Positions 44,307-52,944 of a DNA stretch of 64,000 nt are shown in pieces; within the stretch, counting starts at the first letter, position 1; each line of letters starts with the position of its first letter. The notes under the pieces were generated by a model. That model was not told the DNA's origin, did no database searches, and saw only the letters and a list, made by a program, of their open reading frames with translations. This stretch comes from an uncultured Desulfobulbaceae bacterium (GTDB lineage: Bacteria > Desulfobacterota > Desulfobulbia > Desulfobulbales > Desulfobulbaceae): assembly GCA_947259225.1 (NCBI GenBank), contig CAMYLK010000018.1:1-64000 (forward strand), in the 5' to 3' direction. The position numbers and the translations under genes were made by a program.

Positions 44307-44563
44307 CGCAAGACCTCTGTAAGAGAAACTTTCACCCAATTCAGAGAATAATAACTATTTGCTGTAAGTACAAGCTCTTAGTTATATTTATAGTATAGCA
44401 TTAAATTATAATTTAGTGAAATAGTGCAAAGAAAAAATACTTATTGGAAGGAAAGTCGGATGTACTCCGGCAGAGCTGGATTGTCATTATTCTTTTTTGT
44501 GAATCCTTTGCCGTAGGGCCCGTGCCAGAGAAGAAACATAAAAGAATAGCGGGCAGAAAACAG

Positions 44564-45478
44564 TCAGAAAGCCTTTGACAGGTTGGCAATGTTTTCCTGC
44601 ATGACCGACAGGAAATCTCCTTTCTTCGGCCTGTTAAAGCATGGGGAAAACACCAGGCCCTGAACATTCATCTCTTGAAGCTGCCTGGCCGAATCCGCCA
44701 GCGGCTCACCTTCCCAGATCATCCACTTGGCCGGGTGCTCGCCGAGTAATTCCTGAAGGTGCTGCCATTCTTTTTTTCCCGGGTCAGCATCAGGTTCCCA
44801 CATCATCATTTTTAAGTTCAGGTTGTAGCGCCTGGCCATGTACTGGTAGATGGGGTGGGAAGCAACCAGAGGTGTGCCAGGATTTTGGGTGCTTATTTGC
44901 TTCATCTGTTCGTCGAGCTGCAGGAGGTCTGTTTGCAGAGATGCATAGTTTCGGGCAAAATCAGCACTCCGTGCAGGCAGTTTACGCGCCAGGGCCTGGT
45001 AGATGGCTTCTGCCTGCAGAGCAGCCTGGGAAAAATCAAGCCAGGTGGTAAAGGCGGTGCCGCCGTGGGAGTGATCTCCCCCCGGTCCGTGACTGTGGGT
45101 TACATTGGTGTCGATCTGGATCAGGTTGTCCTTGAAGGCCTTTGAAGTATCGACCATGCGCATCATGGGCAGGCTGACCTTTTTTATCCATTTTTCGTAT
45201 CCTGCGCCGTTCAGGATAATCAAGTCCGCTTTCTGGTACTTGCGCACTGTTTCCATATCCGGTGACCAGAACGCAGGATCAATATCAGGCGGTGCTGGAA
45301 AGACAACATTGACATACTCACCGCCAATACATTCGGCAAAGTAGGTGAGGGGATAGTTGGTTGTGTAGAGGGTGAGGGGGGAAGAGGCGGCGTAAGTAGT
45401 ATTATGGATTAGCAGAAATAAAGTAAATGCCAAGCAGCAGTTAAATAATACCTGAAAGTAGCTAAAGTAATATTTCAT
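44564..45478 (-). CDS. ZnuA-like metal-binding periplasmic protein
   Basis: 304 residues with a signal peptide (FNCCLAFTLFLLIHNTTYAA). Cluster A-I metal-binding proteins show LxLYTTNYPLTYFAECIGG near the N terminus, a His-rich loop (THSHGPGGDHSHGG, about 125-140) and a conserved His in VASHPIYQYMARRY. Zinc or manganese is likely. No ZnuB or ZnuC is beside it; the genes upstream on this strand are a MacB/FtsX-type permease and ATPase, so the transport type is unusual. Confidence 0.88.
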   Translation of the reverse strand: MKYYFSYFQVLFNCCLAFTLFLLIHNTTYAASSPLTLYTTNYPLTYFAECIGGEYVNVVFPAPPDIDPAFWSPDMETVRKYQKADLIILNGAGYEKWIKKVSLPMMRMVDTSKAFKDNLIQIDTNVTHSHGPGGDHSHGGTAFTTWLDFSQAALQAEAIYQALARKLPARSADFARNYASLQTDLLQLDEQMKQISTQNPGTPLVASHPIYQYMARRYNLNLKMMMWEPDADPGKKEWQHLQELLGEHPAKWMIWEGEPLADSARQLQEMNVQGLVFSPCFNRPKKGDFLSVMQENIANLSKAF

Positions 45479-45530
45479 CTTCCTTTTGTCTCCAGATGAT
45501 CAGTTGAAAATGCTTTGGTTGAATCAGATT

Positions 45531-45713
45531 TTGAATTTCGAAATTCTAAATTCGAAACTCGAAACAGATAAGCGAAGACTTCGATATCAAATGACAGAAA
45601 TTTTTTAATGACCTAAAATGATCTTTAGAAGTTTATATTGTTTTAAACATTTGAATTTTAATATTCAAATTTGTTTCGGATTTAGTGCTTAAGATTTCGA
45701 ATTTCGCCATTTT
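45531..45713. repeat. AT-rich MITE-like repeat, copy between permease and ZnuA-like gene
   Basis: The left arm (about 45531-45610) contains GAAATTCTAAATTCGAAACTC, then TCAAATGACAG and AATGACCTAAAATG. The right arm (about 45635-45713) runs ATATTGTT, AACATTTGAATTTTAATATTC, ATTTGTTTCGGATTTAG and TTTCGAATTTCG. The arms are inverted relative to each other. The right arm matches 50765-50828 closely. Confidence 0.65.
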
Positions 45714-45724
45714 CTAGCATGTAG

Positions 45725-46903
45725 CTAAATGAACAGGCTTCGAACCAGCAATTGATCATAATGAAGAACCACCCCCAGTAAACTTGCACAAACGGTTCCA
45801 CTTATCAGGACAATAATAAAAACTTCCGCACCCAGAAGCCTGGCAATGGTTGCCCTGCTGCAACCCAGCTTGAAAATAACGTCAATCTCTTTTTCCCGCA
45901 ACCGCAGGGACAGTGAAAAGACTAGAATTAACGCCAGCAGTGTTGCCGTCCCGACCAGCATGATGACTGCATCGAGTACATTACGGATTTTGAAGATATT
46001 CGCCATCAGGGTGTCGATTACCTCTTTGGGCCGGACGATCTGGTAGGGAGTATTTTTTTTCAAATAACGCCCCTGGAGGATAGTGCCGGATTTTTCATCA
46101 TAGGGAACAGCAAGCACTGCTGTTAAAGGAAATTCTGAAGGGTCACCATGGAGGTGAAAGGAATCAATATTCTCCTCGGTTATCTCGGTGTACTGCATAA
46201 GCTTGGCATTAGCCGTGACATTACCCTTTTCTTTTTTGAGAATAACTGAGCTGTCCGTTGTCTTTGTCACATCCTGGTGACCGTGGCCAAGTCCATTGAT
46301 AACCCATGCTGTTGGGATATCAACAAAGACGGCCAGATCATCAGCACTGTGTGTCGGTGCAAGCACTCCGGTAATTTTCATTTTCAGGGGATAAACGCCT
46401 GCAATGTTAAACAGGGTCTCCGGCGAGGTAACTATATGATCCCCAGGCTCCAGGTTGAGCTTCCGGGAAACCTCTGCACCGATCACACACTGCCCAAGCA
46501 TGACGAACATCTCGCCCCGGGCGAACTCAAGCTTTCGAAAATCAAAGTAATCGAGTGTTGTGCCGACTACCGGAAAGTCACGGGCTTTAAACCGAACAAA
46601 CAAAGGGATCGGTGCGGCAAGGTCGGTATCCATGACCTGCTCAGCCGCAGCCATGGTGATGGTCTCCGGTACCTCGTCGCCAAAGTAAAGAGAGTTCATC
46701 ACAAGGTCCAGAGCGCTTCCTTTGGCTCCGATCAGAAGGGGGCTTGAATCAGCCCGCAGGGCAAGCTGCCGCTCGCTTTCATCCAACAATATCTCCAGTG
46801 CTAGGGGCAGGGCTGCAATTATGGTGATGCAGGCAACCAGGATAAATGTTTTGAGCCGGTTGTAGGTTATATATTTCCAGGCAATATATAGAGTATCAAA
46901 CAT
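45725..46903 (-). CDS. ABC transporter permease, MacB/FtsX type
   Basis: 392 residues. TM1 near the N terminus (ITYNRLKTFILVACITIIAALPLAL) is followed by a large periplasmic domain (about 45-305) and a cluster of C-terminal helices (VIMLVGTATLLALILVFSLSL, then AEVFIIVLISGTVCASLLGVV). The cytoplasmic loop LRLREKEIDVIFKLGCSRATI is characteristic. It ends right after a helix, with fewer C-terminal residues than MacB or LolC. It works with the ATPase at 47402. Operon order is ATPase, IVP element, permease, ZnuA-like protein. Confidence 0.85.
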   Translation of the reverse strand: MFDTLYIAWKYITYNRLKTFILVACITIIAALPLALEILLDESERQLALRADSSPLLIGAKGSALDLVMNSLYFGDEVPETITMAAAEQVMDTDLAAPIPLFVRFKARDFPVVGTTLDYFDFRKLEFARGEMFVMLGQCVIGAEVSRKLNLEPGDHIVTSPETLFNIAGVYPLKMKITGVLAPTHSADDLAVFVDIPTAWVINGLGHGHQDVTKTTDSSVILKKEKGNVTANAKLMQYTEITEENIDSFHLHGDPSEFPLTAVLAVPYDEKSGTILQGRYLKKNTPYQIVRPKEVIDTLMANIFKIRNVLDAVIMLVGTATLLALILVFSLSLRLREKEIDVIFKLGCSRATIARLLGAEVFIIVLISGTVCASLLGVVLHYDQLLVRSLFI

Positions 46904-46914
46904 TATCAAAGGGT

Positions 46915-47409
46915 GCGTTGAACTTAATAAACACGAAGCACGAAATTCGAAACACTAAACAATTTCAAAATATTCAATTTTCTAATTTCAGAAACAGTCA
47001 TTTACTCCTCTGAAGGATTGCTCCGAAAATTTTCATTAATTCTGTTGCTTCGTTAATGAGAATATTCTGCATGTTCTAGAGTTCTTTATCTTGTGAAACA
47101 TCGATAAGGCGAAGCCAATATCTGCTTTCTTTTGATTCCTTCCGACATATCTTTATCCTCATGATAAAGTCTTTTTTGCTCAAAGATTCATTCGCTTCAA
47201 TATAATTAGCACCGACAGAACCTGAAGATCTTATAACCTGTTTCCCATCCTCAATGTTCGCGATGGATTTTGTTAACTTTTTTACAAACACTCGCACATT
47301 TTTAGCGAATTCAAGAGTTATATCTTCCAGGTCATATTGTTTGGAATTTATAATTTTTGTCATTTGTATTTGTTTAGTTTTTCGATATTCGAATTTAGGA
47401 TTTAATCAG
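46915..47409. mobile_element. AT-rich MITE-like element carrying an IVP (four-helix bundle) gene
   Basis: The left arm (about 46920-46990) contains CGAAATTCGAAACACTAAAC and AATTTCAAAATATTC. The right arm (47361-47403) contains TTTTTCGATATTCGAATTTA, and the two arms are inverted. Between them is the IVP gene, whose start codon lies in the same CATTTG context that ends the right arm of copies at 45650 and 50780. The element abuts the stop codon of the ABC ATPase directly (TAA at 47402-47404), separating it from its permease gene. No transposase or target-site duplication is apparent. Confidence 0.6.
46998..47363 (-). pseudogene. Four-helix-bundle (23S rRNA intervening-sequence type) protein, in-frame TAG
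   Basis: The first 95 codons (47363-47079) match IVP-type four-helix bundle proteins: EFAKNVRVFVKKLTKSIAN, SSGSVGANYIEANES and KKDFIMRIKICRKESKES, then YWLRLIDVS. A TAG follows at 47078-47076. The same frame continues for 25 more family-like residues (NMQNILINEATELMKIFGAI and LQRSK) to a TGA at 46998-47000, giving the usual length near 121. A single substitution, for example CAG to TAG, explains it. Amber read-through is the alternative. IVP genes occur in 23S rRNA insertions and next to diversity-generating retroelements, and many are stand-alone with unknown function. Confidence 0.85.
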
Positions 47410-48061
47410 TTAACCAGTTTTGAAAATCAACCACTCTATCAAACCTTCCCAACAATTCCTGGTCATGAGTGACAGCAAGAAGAGTTGCATTGTGATGATC
47501 AACGCTTTCAAAAAGGAGTTCAAGTATATGCACCTTGTTTTTCGGATCGAGATTGCCTGTGGCCTCATCAGCAAGAATAAGTTTTGGGTCAGGGAGCAGG
47601 GCGCGACAGATAGCAACTCGCTGTCGTTCGCCATGGGACAGATCAGCCGGGTGGCGCCTCAGCTTGTCTGTTATGCCCATCTGTTCCGCGAGCAGGTCAG
47701 CCCGGTTCCGGATAGCACTATTCAGCTTGAGCGCCCTGGTGATACGGTAGGGGTGGAGGATGTTGTCCTTTACATCGAGGTAGTCCAGAAGACCGAAGTC
47801 CTGAAAAATAAAACCGATGCTGGTGATCCGGAAATCACGGCGGGTTGAGTCATTCTGACTGCTGACCTCCAAGTCGTCAACAGTTATACTTCCTCTACCG
47901 GGAGTGAGGATTCCGGCTACCAGGTTGAGAAGGGTGGTCTTGCCTGAACCGCTTGGTCCAATAACCCCTACTTTTTCTCCGGCCGTAACAGATAGATCAG
48001 GGATGGATAAATGAAAATCACCCTTGGGGTAGCGGAAGTTTATGTCGGTAAGATTGATCAT
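47402..48061 (-). CDS. ABC transporter ATP-binding protein, LolD/MacB type
   Basis: 219 residues: Walker A GPSGSGKTT, Q-loop FIFQDFGLLDYLDV, signature LSHGERQRVAICRALL and Walker B LILADEATGNLD. The type is that of LolD, MacB and FtsE, which power mechanotransmission rather than classical import. It is the first gene of the group with the permease at 45725 and the ZnuA-like protein at 44564. An IVP element now lies directly after its stop codon. Confidence 0.93.
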   Translation of the reverse strand: MINLTDINFRYPKGDFHLSIPDLSVTAGEKVGVIGPSGSGKTTLLNLVAGILTPGRGSITVDDLEVSSQNDSTRRDFRITSIGFIFQDFGLLDYLDVKDNILHPYRITRALKLNSAIRNRADLLAEQMGITDKLRRHPADLSHGERQRVAICRALLPDPKLILADEATGNLDPKNKVHILELLFESVDHHNATLLAVTHDQELLGRFDRVVDFQNWLTD

Positions 48062-48454
48062 AATGTTTTATTGAGATGAGCATTATACCAAATATATTTT
48101 AGAGCAAAATTAATTAGCTGAATATAAACCAATCTTGTGTAAATCCGAATAATTAACTTAAAATACTAAACAATATCAAATGAAAAAAAAGATAAGTCAT
48201 CAAAACATTGATTATTTGTGTGTGGTTAACATTTTGAATTTTGAAATTAAGATTTATTTCGTATTTCGTTTTTCGTATTTAGAGTTTATCTTTCCTTTTC
48301 CACCTTTAACCTTCCACAATAATCCATCTCTCCAACACTCCGGTATTCCATTTTTTTACATAATCATTGATTTTATAATTTATTGATTAGATAATAATAT
48401 ATCTGAACAATTCAAAGGATACAGTATTTTTTTACATAAGCAAGGAGTCCTAGG
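48062..48454. repeat. 393-bp gap with a degenerate copy of the AT-rich repeat
   Basis: The left arm (about 48148-48200) contains ATACTAAACAATATCAAATG. The right arm (about 48217-48290) contains TGGTTAACATTTTGAATTTTG, then TTATTTCGTATTTCGTTTTTC. Arms are inverted, as at 45531 and 50681. An open frame at 48180-48386 lies inside the repeat and is not called. The last 60 bp lead into the ribosome site of the next gene. Confidence 0.6.
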
Positions 48455-48904
48455 ATGAAAAAACTATTATTAATGCTGATGATTATCTCCATTTTCACTT
48501 TTACATTCGGTACGTTTTCATGGGCAGATAACAAAGTATTGAGTCCAGCCCAGGTCAAAAAGCTCTTCAGCGGTACAACTATGACAGTGACGGATCCTGT
48601 TCCCGATAAAAAGACCAGGACGAATCCGACTTATGAAGTCCAGGCTTCGGAAAATGGAGCCTTACGTGTCACCGGTGAAAAAGGGGGGCAGCAAACCCGT
48701 GTATGGTCAGTCCGGGACGATGGTTCATTTTGTTACAGCAGGCCCATAACGAGAAGAAAAGGTGGCTCAACATGTGGATACCTGGTGCCGGCTGGACCGG
48801 GTACCTATGACTTGTATAAATTAAGGGGAAAGTATTCTCCAAACAGAAAAATTGTCGGTGCCTCGGGAAGCGAGCATATTCTGACGTTCTCTAATTTCAG
48901 GTAA
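48455..48904 (+). CDS. Exported protein of unknown function
   Basis: 149 residues with a signal peptide (LLLMLMIISIFTFTFGTFSWA). The mature part of about 125 residues begins VLSPAQVKKLFSGTTMTVTD and contains two cysteines (SFCYSRPITRRKGGSTCGYL) that could form a disulfide. It may resemble small lipocalin-like DUF995-type proteins (KLFSGxT motif), but I am not sure. AAGGAGTCCTAGG gives a strong ribosome site. It is monocistronic with its own terminator. Confidence 0.75.
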   Translation: MKKLLLMLMIISIFTFTFGTFSWADNKVLSPAQVKKLFSGTTMTVTDPVPDKKTRTNPTYEVQASENGALRVTGEKGGQQTRVWSVRDDGSFCYSRPITRRKGGSTCGYLVPAGPGTYDLYKLRGKYSPNRKIVGASGSEHILTFSNFR

Positions 48905-48918
48905 GTTAAATCAAATAG

Positions 48919-48956
48919 TAATGGAGTGATGAACCATCACTCCATTACAAAGTTTT
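48919..48956 (+). terminator. Intrinsic terminator
   Basis: A perfect 13-bp hairpin TAATGGAGTGATG (48919-48931) / CATCACTCCATTA (48935-48947) with a 3-nt loop, followed after 6 nt by TTTTT. It lies 15 bp after the stop of the gene at 48455 and is less GC-rich than usual. Confidence 0.75.
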
Positions 48957-48997
48957 TCCTCCAGCCTCCAGTCTGTACGCTTCAGTATCCAGCTTGG

Positions 48998-50296
48998 TTA
49001 CTTCTTCCCCTGCCCATGATGCTCAGTGATCGGGCTCAGGTAATGTGGGTCGGTCAGACCCATCTTACGCATGGCCATGCCGGTCAGACACTCGCGTACA
49101 ATGCGGTTGGCGTTCATAGCGGACACGTACGTCGGATCGACCAGCGGGTTCAATTCCACCAGTTCGAAACCAACAACGTTTGATTCTGCGCAGAGTCGAC
49201 GGACTATAGGAAAAGCCTCACGTGGGGTGATACCACCCGGCTCGGGTGTACCGGTACCAGGCACAAAAGCCGGATCAAGCACATCAATGTCAAAGGAGAT
49301 GAACAGGTATTCCGGGCCATCCTGGGCCTCGGCAATCACTTCGTTCATGACTGCATCCCAGCCCCGACGTTCCACATCAGCCATGGTATGATACCGGAAA
49401 TTATTCTCCCGCATCCATTTGAAGGATTCCTCATCCGGGTAATAGCCGCGCAGCCCGACCTGGATGAAATTCTTACCCGGCACGAGTCCCTCTTCGATCA
49501 GCCTGTACACAGGCATACCGTGGTTGATCAGATGCCCGAAGCCGTATTTGCCTGCATCATAATGAGCATCAAAGTGGATGACGCCAACATTGCCCTTGCC
49601 GTAGACATCGACCAGGGCGGCCACATCCGGGTACATGAGGGAATGGTCGCCACCGATGATGATGGGCATGACATGCTTGCCGGGCTCATATTCAATCGCA
49701 ACTGCCGAGTGGACAAATGCCCGTACAGCATGGATGGTCCGTTCTGTGCTCATCATATCGTTTGGAGCATCACCGTAATCAACGACCGTCAGTTCCTTGA
49801 GGGGATCAACCATGACGTGCATGTTCGGAGTCTTGACAATACCCCAGCCGCCGTAGACCTCGGAATTGCGAAAAGCATTTGGTCCGTGCGCAGCCCCACG
49901 CATGCCGGATCCCATATCGGTGTAGGCGCCCATGATGGCGACCTCCACCTTGCCAGCCTTGAGGTCTTCAGGAGTCAGGGCAACGGGCAGATGAAAAAAG
50001 GTGGGAATTCCTGACCATGCCATACCCATATCATATTTCTGGATATTGATCGGGCCGGGTTCACGCTTTGGGTCCTTGGAAAAATCCCTGAGTGTGTGCC
50101 AGATATTGTAGGTAGGATCTTTCGTATCAAGTGGAATAACCGGCTTCTCGCCCTCGCGGATCGGAGCCTGTTCACCCTGTTCCAAACCCTGGTCAAGCAG
50201 TCCGATGGCAAAAGCTGTCGGGGTCAGAAAGAATAAACTGAGTACGATTCCCACAAGGAGTGGAATGACGTTTGATAATTTAACCTGCGTTTTCAT
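48998..50296 (-). CDS. Exported agmatinase/arginase-family ureohydrolase
   Basis: 432 residues. A signal peptide ends at AFA (28-30), so the enzyme is periplasmic, which is unusual for this family. All metal-binding boxes are present: GGDHS (215-219, H218), DAHYD (243-247) and DIDVLDP (336-342). The loop VPGTGTPEPGG that shapes the pocket in agmatinase-like enzymes is also there. It should release urea or a related product from a guanidino compound; the substrate is not known. AAAGGAGG precedes the ATG. It is monocistronic, with a 560-bp repeat region upstream. Confidence 0.9.
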   Translation of the reverse strand: MKTQVKLSNVIPLLVGIVLSLFFLTPTAFAIGLLDQGLEQGEQAPIREGEKPVIPLDTKDPTYNIWHTLRDFSKDPKREPGPINIQKYDMGMAWSGIPTFFHLPVALTPEDLKAGKVEVAIMGAYTDMGSGMRGAAHGPNAFRNSEVYGGWGIVKTPNMHVMVDPLKELTVVDYGDAPNDMMSTERTIHAVRAFVHSAVAIEYEPGKHVMPIIIGGDHSLMYPDVAALVDVYGKGNVGVIHFDAHYDAGKYGFGHLINHGMPVYRLIEEGLVPGKNFIQVGLRGYYPDEESFKWMRENNFRYHTMADVERRGWDAVMNEVIAEAQDGPEYLFISFDIDVLDPAFVPGTGTPEPGGITPREAFPIVRRLCAESNVVGFELVELNPLVDPTYVSAMNANRIVRECLTGMAMRKMGLTDPHYLSPITEHHGQGKK

Positions 50297-50856
50297 CGTA
50301 TCCTCCTTTTAGGTTTATACTACTATGTGGTATTAATATTCACAATAATAAGCATAAAACAGGGATGGACAAGGCGAAGATTGGTGATTGCAGATTCTAG
50401 ATTTTTGATTGAGGATTAAGTACAAAGTACGTTTTAATTTAAACAAACTTCAATAGGAATACCCTTATTTCTCGTCATAGCCCAATATGTTAGATTTCTT
50501 TGCAAATTTGAAGGCAAGGTTCAAATTTACAAGGATAAAAGTCATTTTGCTCAAGGTGAGTGATAAAAAAAAATTGTTGAAGATTTATTAGCAATAATAA
50601 TCCAAAATTTAAAACCCATTATTTCTTTCTTATCCCTCTCTCCAGCCTCCTATCTATCGTAAAATTGAAAGCATTGGAAATTCTAAACTCGAATTTCGAA
50701 GCACTAAACAATTTCAAATGACCAAATATCCCAATGACCGAAACAAAAAGGGTATGGGGGTAAAATATTGTTCTGAACATTTGATTTTCGATATTCGTAT
50801 TTGTTTCGCATTTCGATATTAGGATTTCTGATTTTTGTTTCCCTCCAGTCTCCAGT
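50297..50856. repeat. 560-bp gap with AT-rich MITE-like copy and CCTCCAGTCTCC units
   Basis: The left arm at about 50681-50735 contains CTCGAATTTCGAAGCACTAA, then ACAATTTCAAATGACCAAA and AATGACCGAAAC. The right arm at about 50765-50828 contains ATATTGTTCTGAACATTTGA, ATATTCGTATTTGTTTCGC and TTTCGATATTAGGATTT. It is the best-preserved short copy. Short units TCTCCAGCCTCC (50639-50650) and CTCCAGTCTCCAGTC (50843-50857) flank it. No gene is visible. Confidence 0.7.
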
Positions 50857-52659
50857 CTACTTTTGCGCAAACGGATCAACCCGTTTCTCCTCCAGGAGCT
50901 CAATGCCGGTGATTTTCCAGGAGCCGTCCATAACTGACAGGGTCAGAATGGCATCATACACATTCTGCCGGGTGTGGATATGACCCCAGTGGCCAACCGT
51001 GCCCATCGCGCTCCACTTGGTCCGGACATCAAGAGCGCCTTCCTGCTTTGTTGATGGTTGGACATCCGTTTCCATGACATCAACCTGCTTGACCTTGGCC
51101 TGGGCTCCGCCGGCCTGCTCAATGATCATGGATTTCCTGCTCTGCAGATAGACTTCGGTGAGCAATTCTCCACTGACGCTGATGGCCAGTTTGTCGTACA
51201 CATCCTCCTCCTCCCGGAAATCGAAAGCCCGGTACACATTTTTGAGCAGGCTCTGGACGATAGCTCTGGAGTCTTCCTCACTTATCTGGCTTGCTCGGGC
51301 ACTGCTGCCTACTGAAAAATGCCAGCGGGGGAACAGGGCAAAAATGCCGATGATCAGGATAAGGATTATGCTGAACTGAACCTTGACAGGCTGGAATTTC
51401 TTGCGGCGGCTATAGGTTGAAAAAGCAAAGGGCAGAAGGAGGACAACGCAGGCAAGGCTGCCAAGCGGCACAGGAATGCCACGATGCGTGTCGGACACAG
51501 CGATTCTGTCTATCGTTGGTATGGTGTAGTTTTTGAGGTAGTTGGTCCATTTCAGGACATTGTCATCCGGTTCCAGGTCGTAGGGAAAAGGACCGGCCGG
51601 GTCGGTCATGCGGGCGGTCACTTTCTGCACCCGGTCCGAAAACAGGTCCCACTGTGTTTGTACAGTTTGCGGGATGCCGTCAGTCAGATAGGTAATCACG
51701 ATACCGATCATCGCGGTGTTAAGAGGAATCCGTTCCGGGATCTCGATAAACCGGCTGCGCAGCATAGAGGATTCCACGTAGGCGGTCCGGTCCAGGATGG
51801 GCTTGAGCTGCTTGCCGTCGATGAGCACTTTCTCACGGTCCATGAAGAACTGGGCAATCTGTTCACGAACCGGATCGAATTCATCAATTTCGATAAATTC
51901 ATCCCCGCGAATATCAAAATCCATCCAGGTCATCATATCTTTTACCCGAACCAGAATCTCATGCCGCACTTCATATGGTTCTATGTATAGGTAGGTCCGT
52001 ACTCCAGACTGTAGAGTACGTTTGAGCTGTTTCTTCTTGAATACGGAATACCAGGGGTCGTCCCAGTCAAGCATAAGAATATTTTCGTCTGTCAGTTGCC
52101 GAAAATCAACCACCGGTACTCCCAGGTGATAACAGAGGAACCCGATAGAGGCCCTGGGGAAACCCTGATCATCGAGCGGTGGAATAAAGGTCAGGGATTC
52201 GGGTGTACCAGAGAAGGGATACGTCAGTTCAGCATACAGTACCCTTTTATCATCCGGCGGGCCGGGTATCCGCTGCCGGGTATAGGGGTTGATCTTGCCG
52301 GCAAAAGGGGAGGGGCGATTCACCCTCATCCGCGGTTCAACCAGGTCAAGCCTGACAGAGAGTTTCTCTCCGGTATCAGTTATTATCTGAAAAGCTTTGT
52401 CGCCGAATATTGTGATCCGCTCTTCCGGATCCGGCCTTCCCGGTATGGGTTTCGGAAAAAAATCATCCGGAACCAGCTCCTCAAAAACGATCATATCCTG
52501 GACATGGACTTCCAGCTTGATCTTGACGTGATCTTTTTCAACAAAGATCTCGACAATATTTCTTGAGTTTTCAGCGCCGGTGAGATTGATCCAGTCAGCC
52601 TGGGCTGTGTCAACTGCAAAAAGACTGACGAGACAAAAAAAAGGTAAAAGGTATTTCAC
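50857..52659 (-). CDS. Exported membrane protein of unknown function
   Basis: 600 residues. A signal peptide (LLPFFCLVSLFAVDTAQA) precedes a large extracytoplasmic region (about 22-400). Two membrane helices lie at about 408-428 (GIPVPLGSLACVVLLLPFAF) and 440-458 (FSIILILIIGIFALFPRW). A second extracytoplasmic domain of about 140 residues runs to the C terminus; its end (NVYDAILTLSVMDGSWKITGIELLEE) resembles NTF2-like folds. I do not recognise a named family. It is monocistronic; a CTCCAGTCTCCAG unit touches its stop codon. Confidence 0.75.
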   Translation of the reverse strand: MKYLLPFFCLVSLFAVDTAQADWINLTGAENSRNIVEIFVEKDHVKIKLEVHVQDMIVFEELVPDDFFPKPIPGRPDPEERITIFGDKAFQIITDTGEKLSVRLDLVEPRMRVNRPSPFAGKINPYTRQRIPGPPDDKRVLYAELTYPFSGTPESLTFIPPLDDQGFPRASIGFLCYHLGVPVVDFRQLTDENILMLDWDDPWYSVFKKKQLKRTLQSGVRTYLYIEPYEVRHEILVRVKDMMTWMDFDIRGDEFIEIDEFDPVREQIAQFFMDREKVLIDGKQLKPILDRTAYVESSMLRSRFIEIPERIPLNTAMIGIVITYLTDGIPQTVQTQWDLFSDRVQKVTARMTDPAGPFPYDLEPDDNVLKWTNYLKNYTIPTIDRIAVSDTHRGIPVPLGSLACVVLLLPFAFSTYSRRKKFQPVKVQFSIILILIIGIFALFPRWHFSVGSSARASQISEEDSRAIVQSLLKNVYRAFDFREEEDVYDKLAISVSGELLTEVYLQSRKSMIIEQAGGAQAKVKQVDVMETDVQPSTKQEGALDVRTKWSAMGTVGHWGHIHTRQNVYDAILTLSVMDGSWKITGIELLEEKRVDPFAQK

Positions 52660-52944
52660 ATTAAAAAGGTATTTTTGAAAATGAGAAAAAATTTTTTCCT
52701 CATATATTCAGTATATTACGTATGAAATTGCTGATTTGGTAGATACGCTTACCAAATTTAGTAGATATGACATTATTCTATTCTTAGATATGTAAATTAA
52801 GATTTTTACAGTTATTAATTCCAGAACCATGTGTCATCTCGAATGGCCGATGGCCGGATAGATCTAAGTGTATTAAGGTACAGTAAGTGACTGTTTGCTT
52901 TATTACTTTATATGAGAAAGGCTTTTGCTCCAGTAGCATAATAT
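52660..52944. other. 285-bp intergenic region, nothing recognised
   Basis: AT-rich, with a degenerate GTCATCTCGAATGG segment (about 52832-52845) that may be another relic of the GTCATTTCGA repeat. No gene, promoter or terminator could be assigned. Confidence 0.4.

Noticed and set aside
46998..47363. Pyrrolysine at the in-frame TAG of the IVP gene
   Set aside because: No PYLIS-like evidence and IVP proteins are not known to use pyrrolysine; a point mutation is simpler, although read-through is kept as an alternative.
48180..48386. 68-codon open frame between the ABC ATPase gene and the exported protein gene at 48455
   Set aside because: Lies inside an AT-rich repeat copy; the protein is low complexity.
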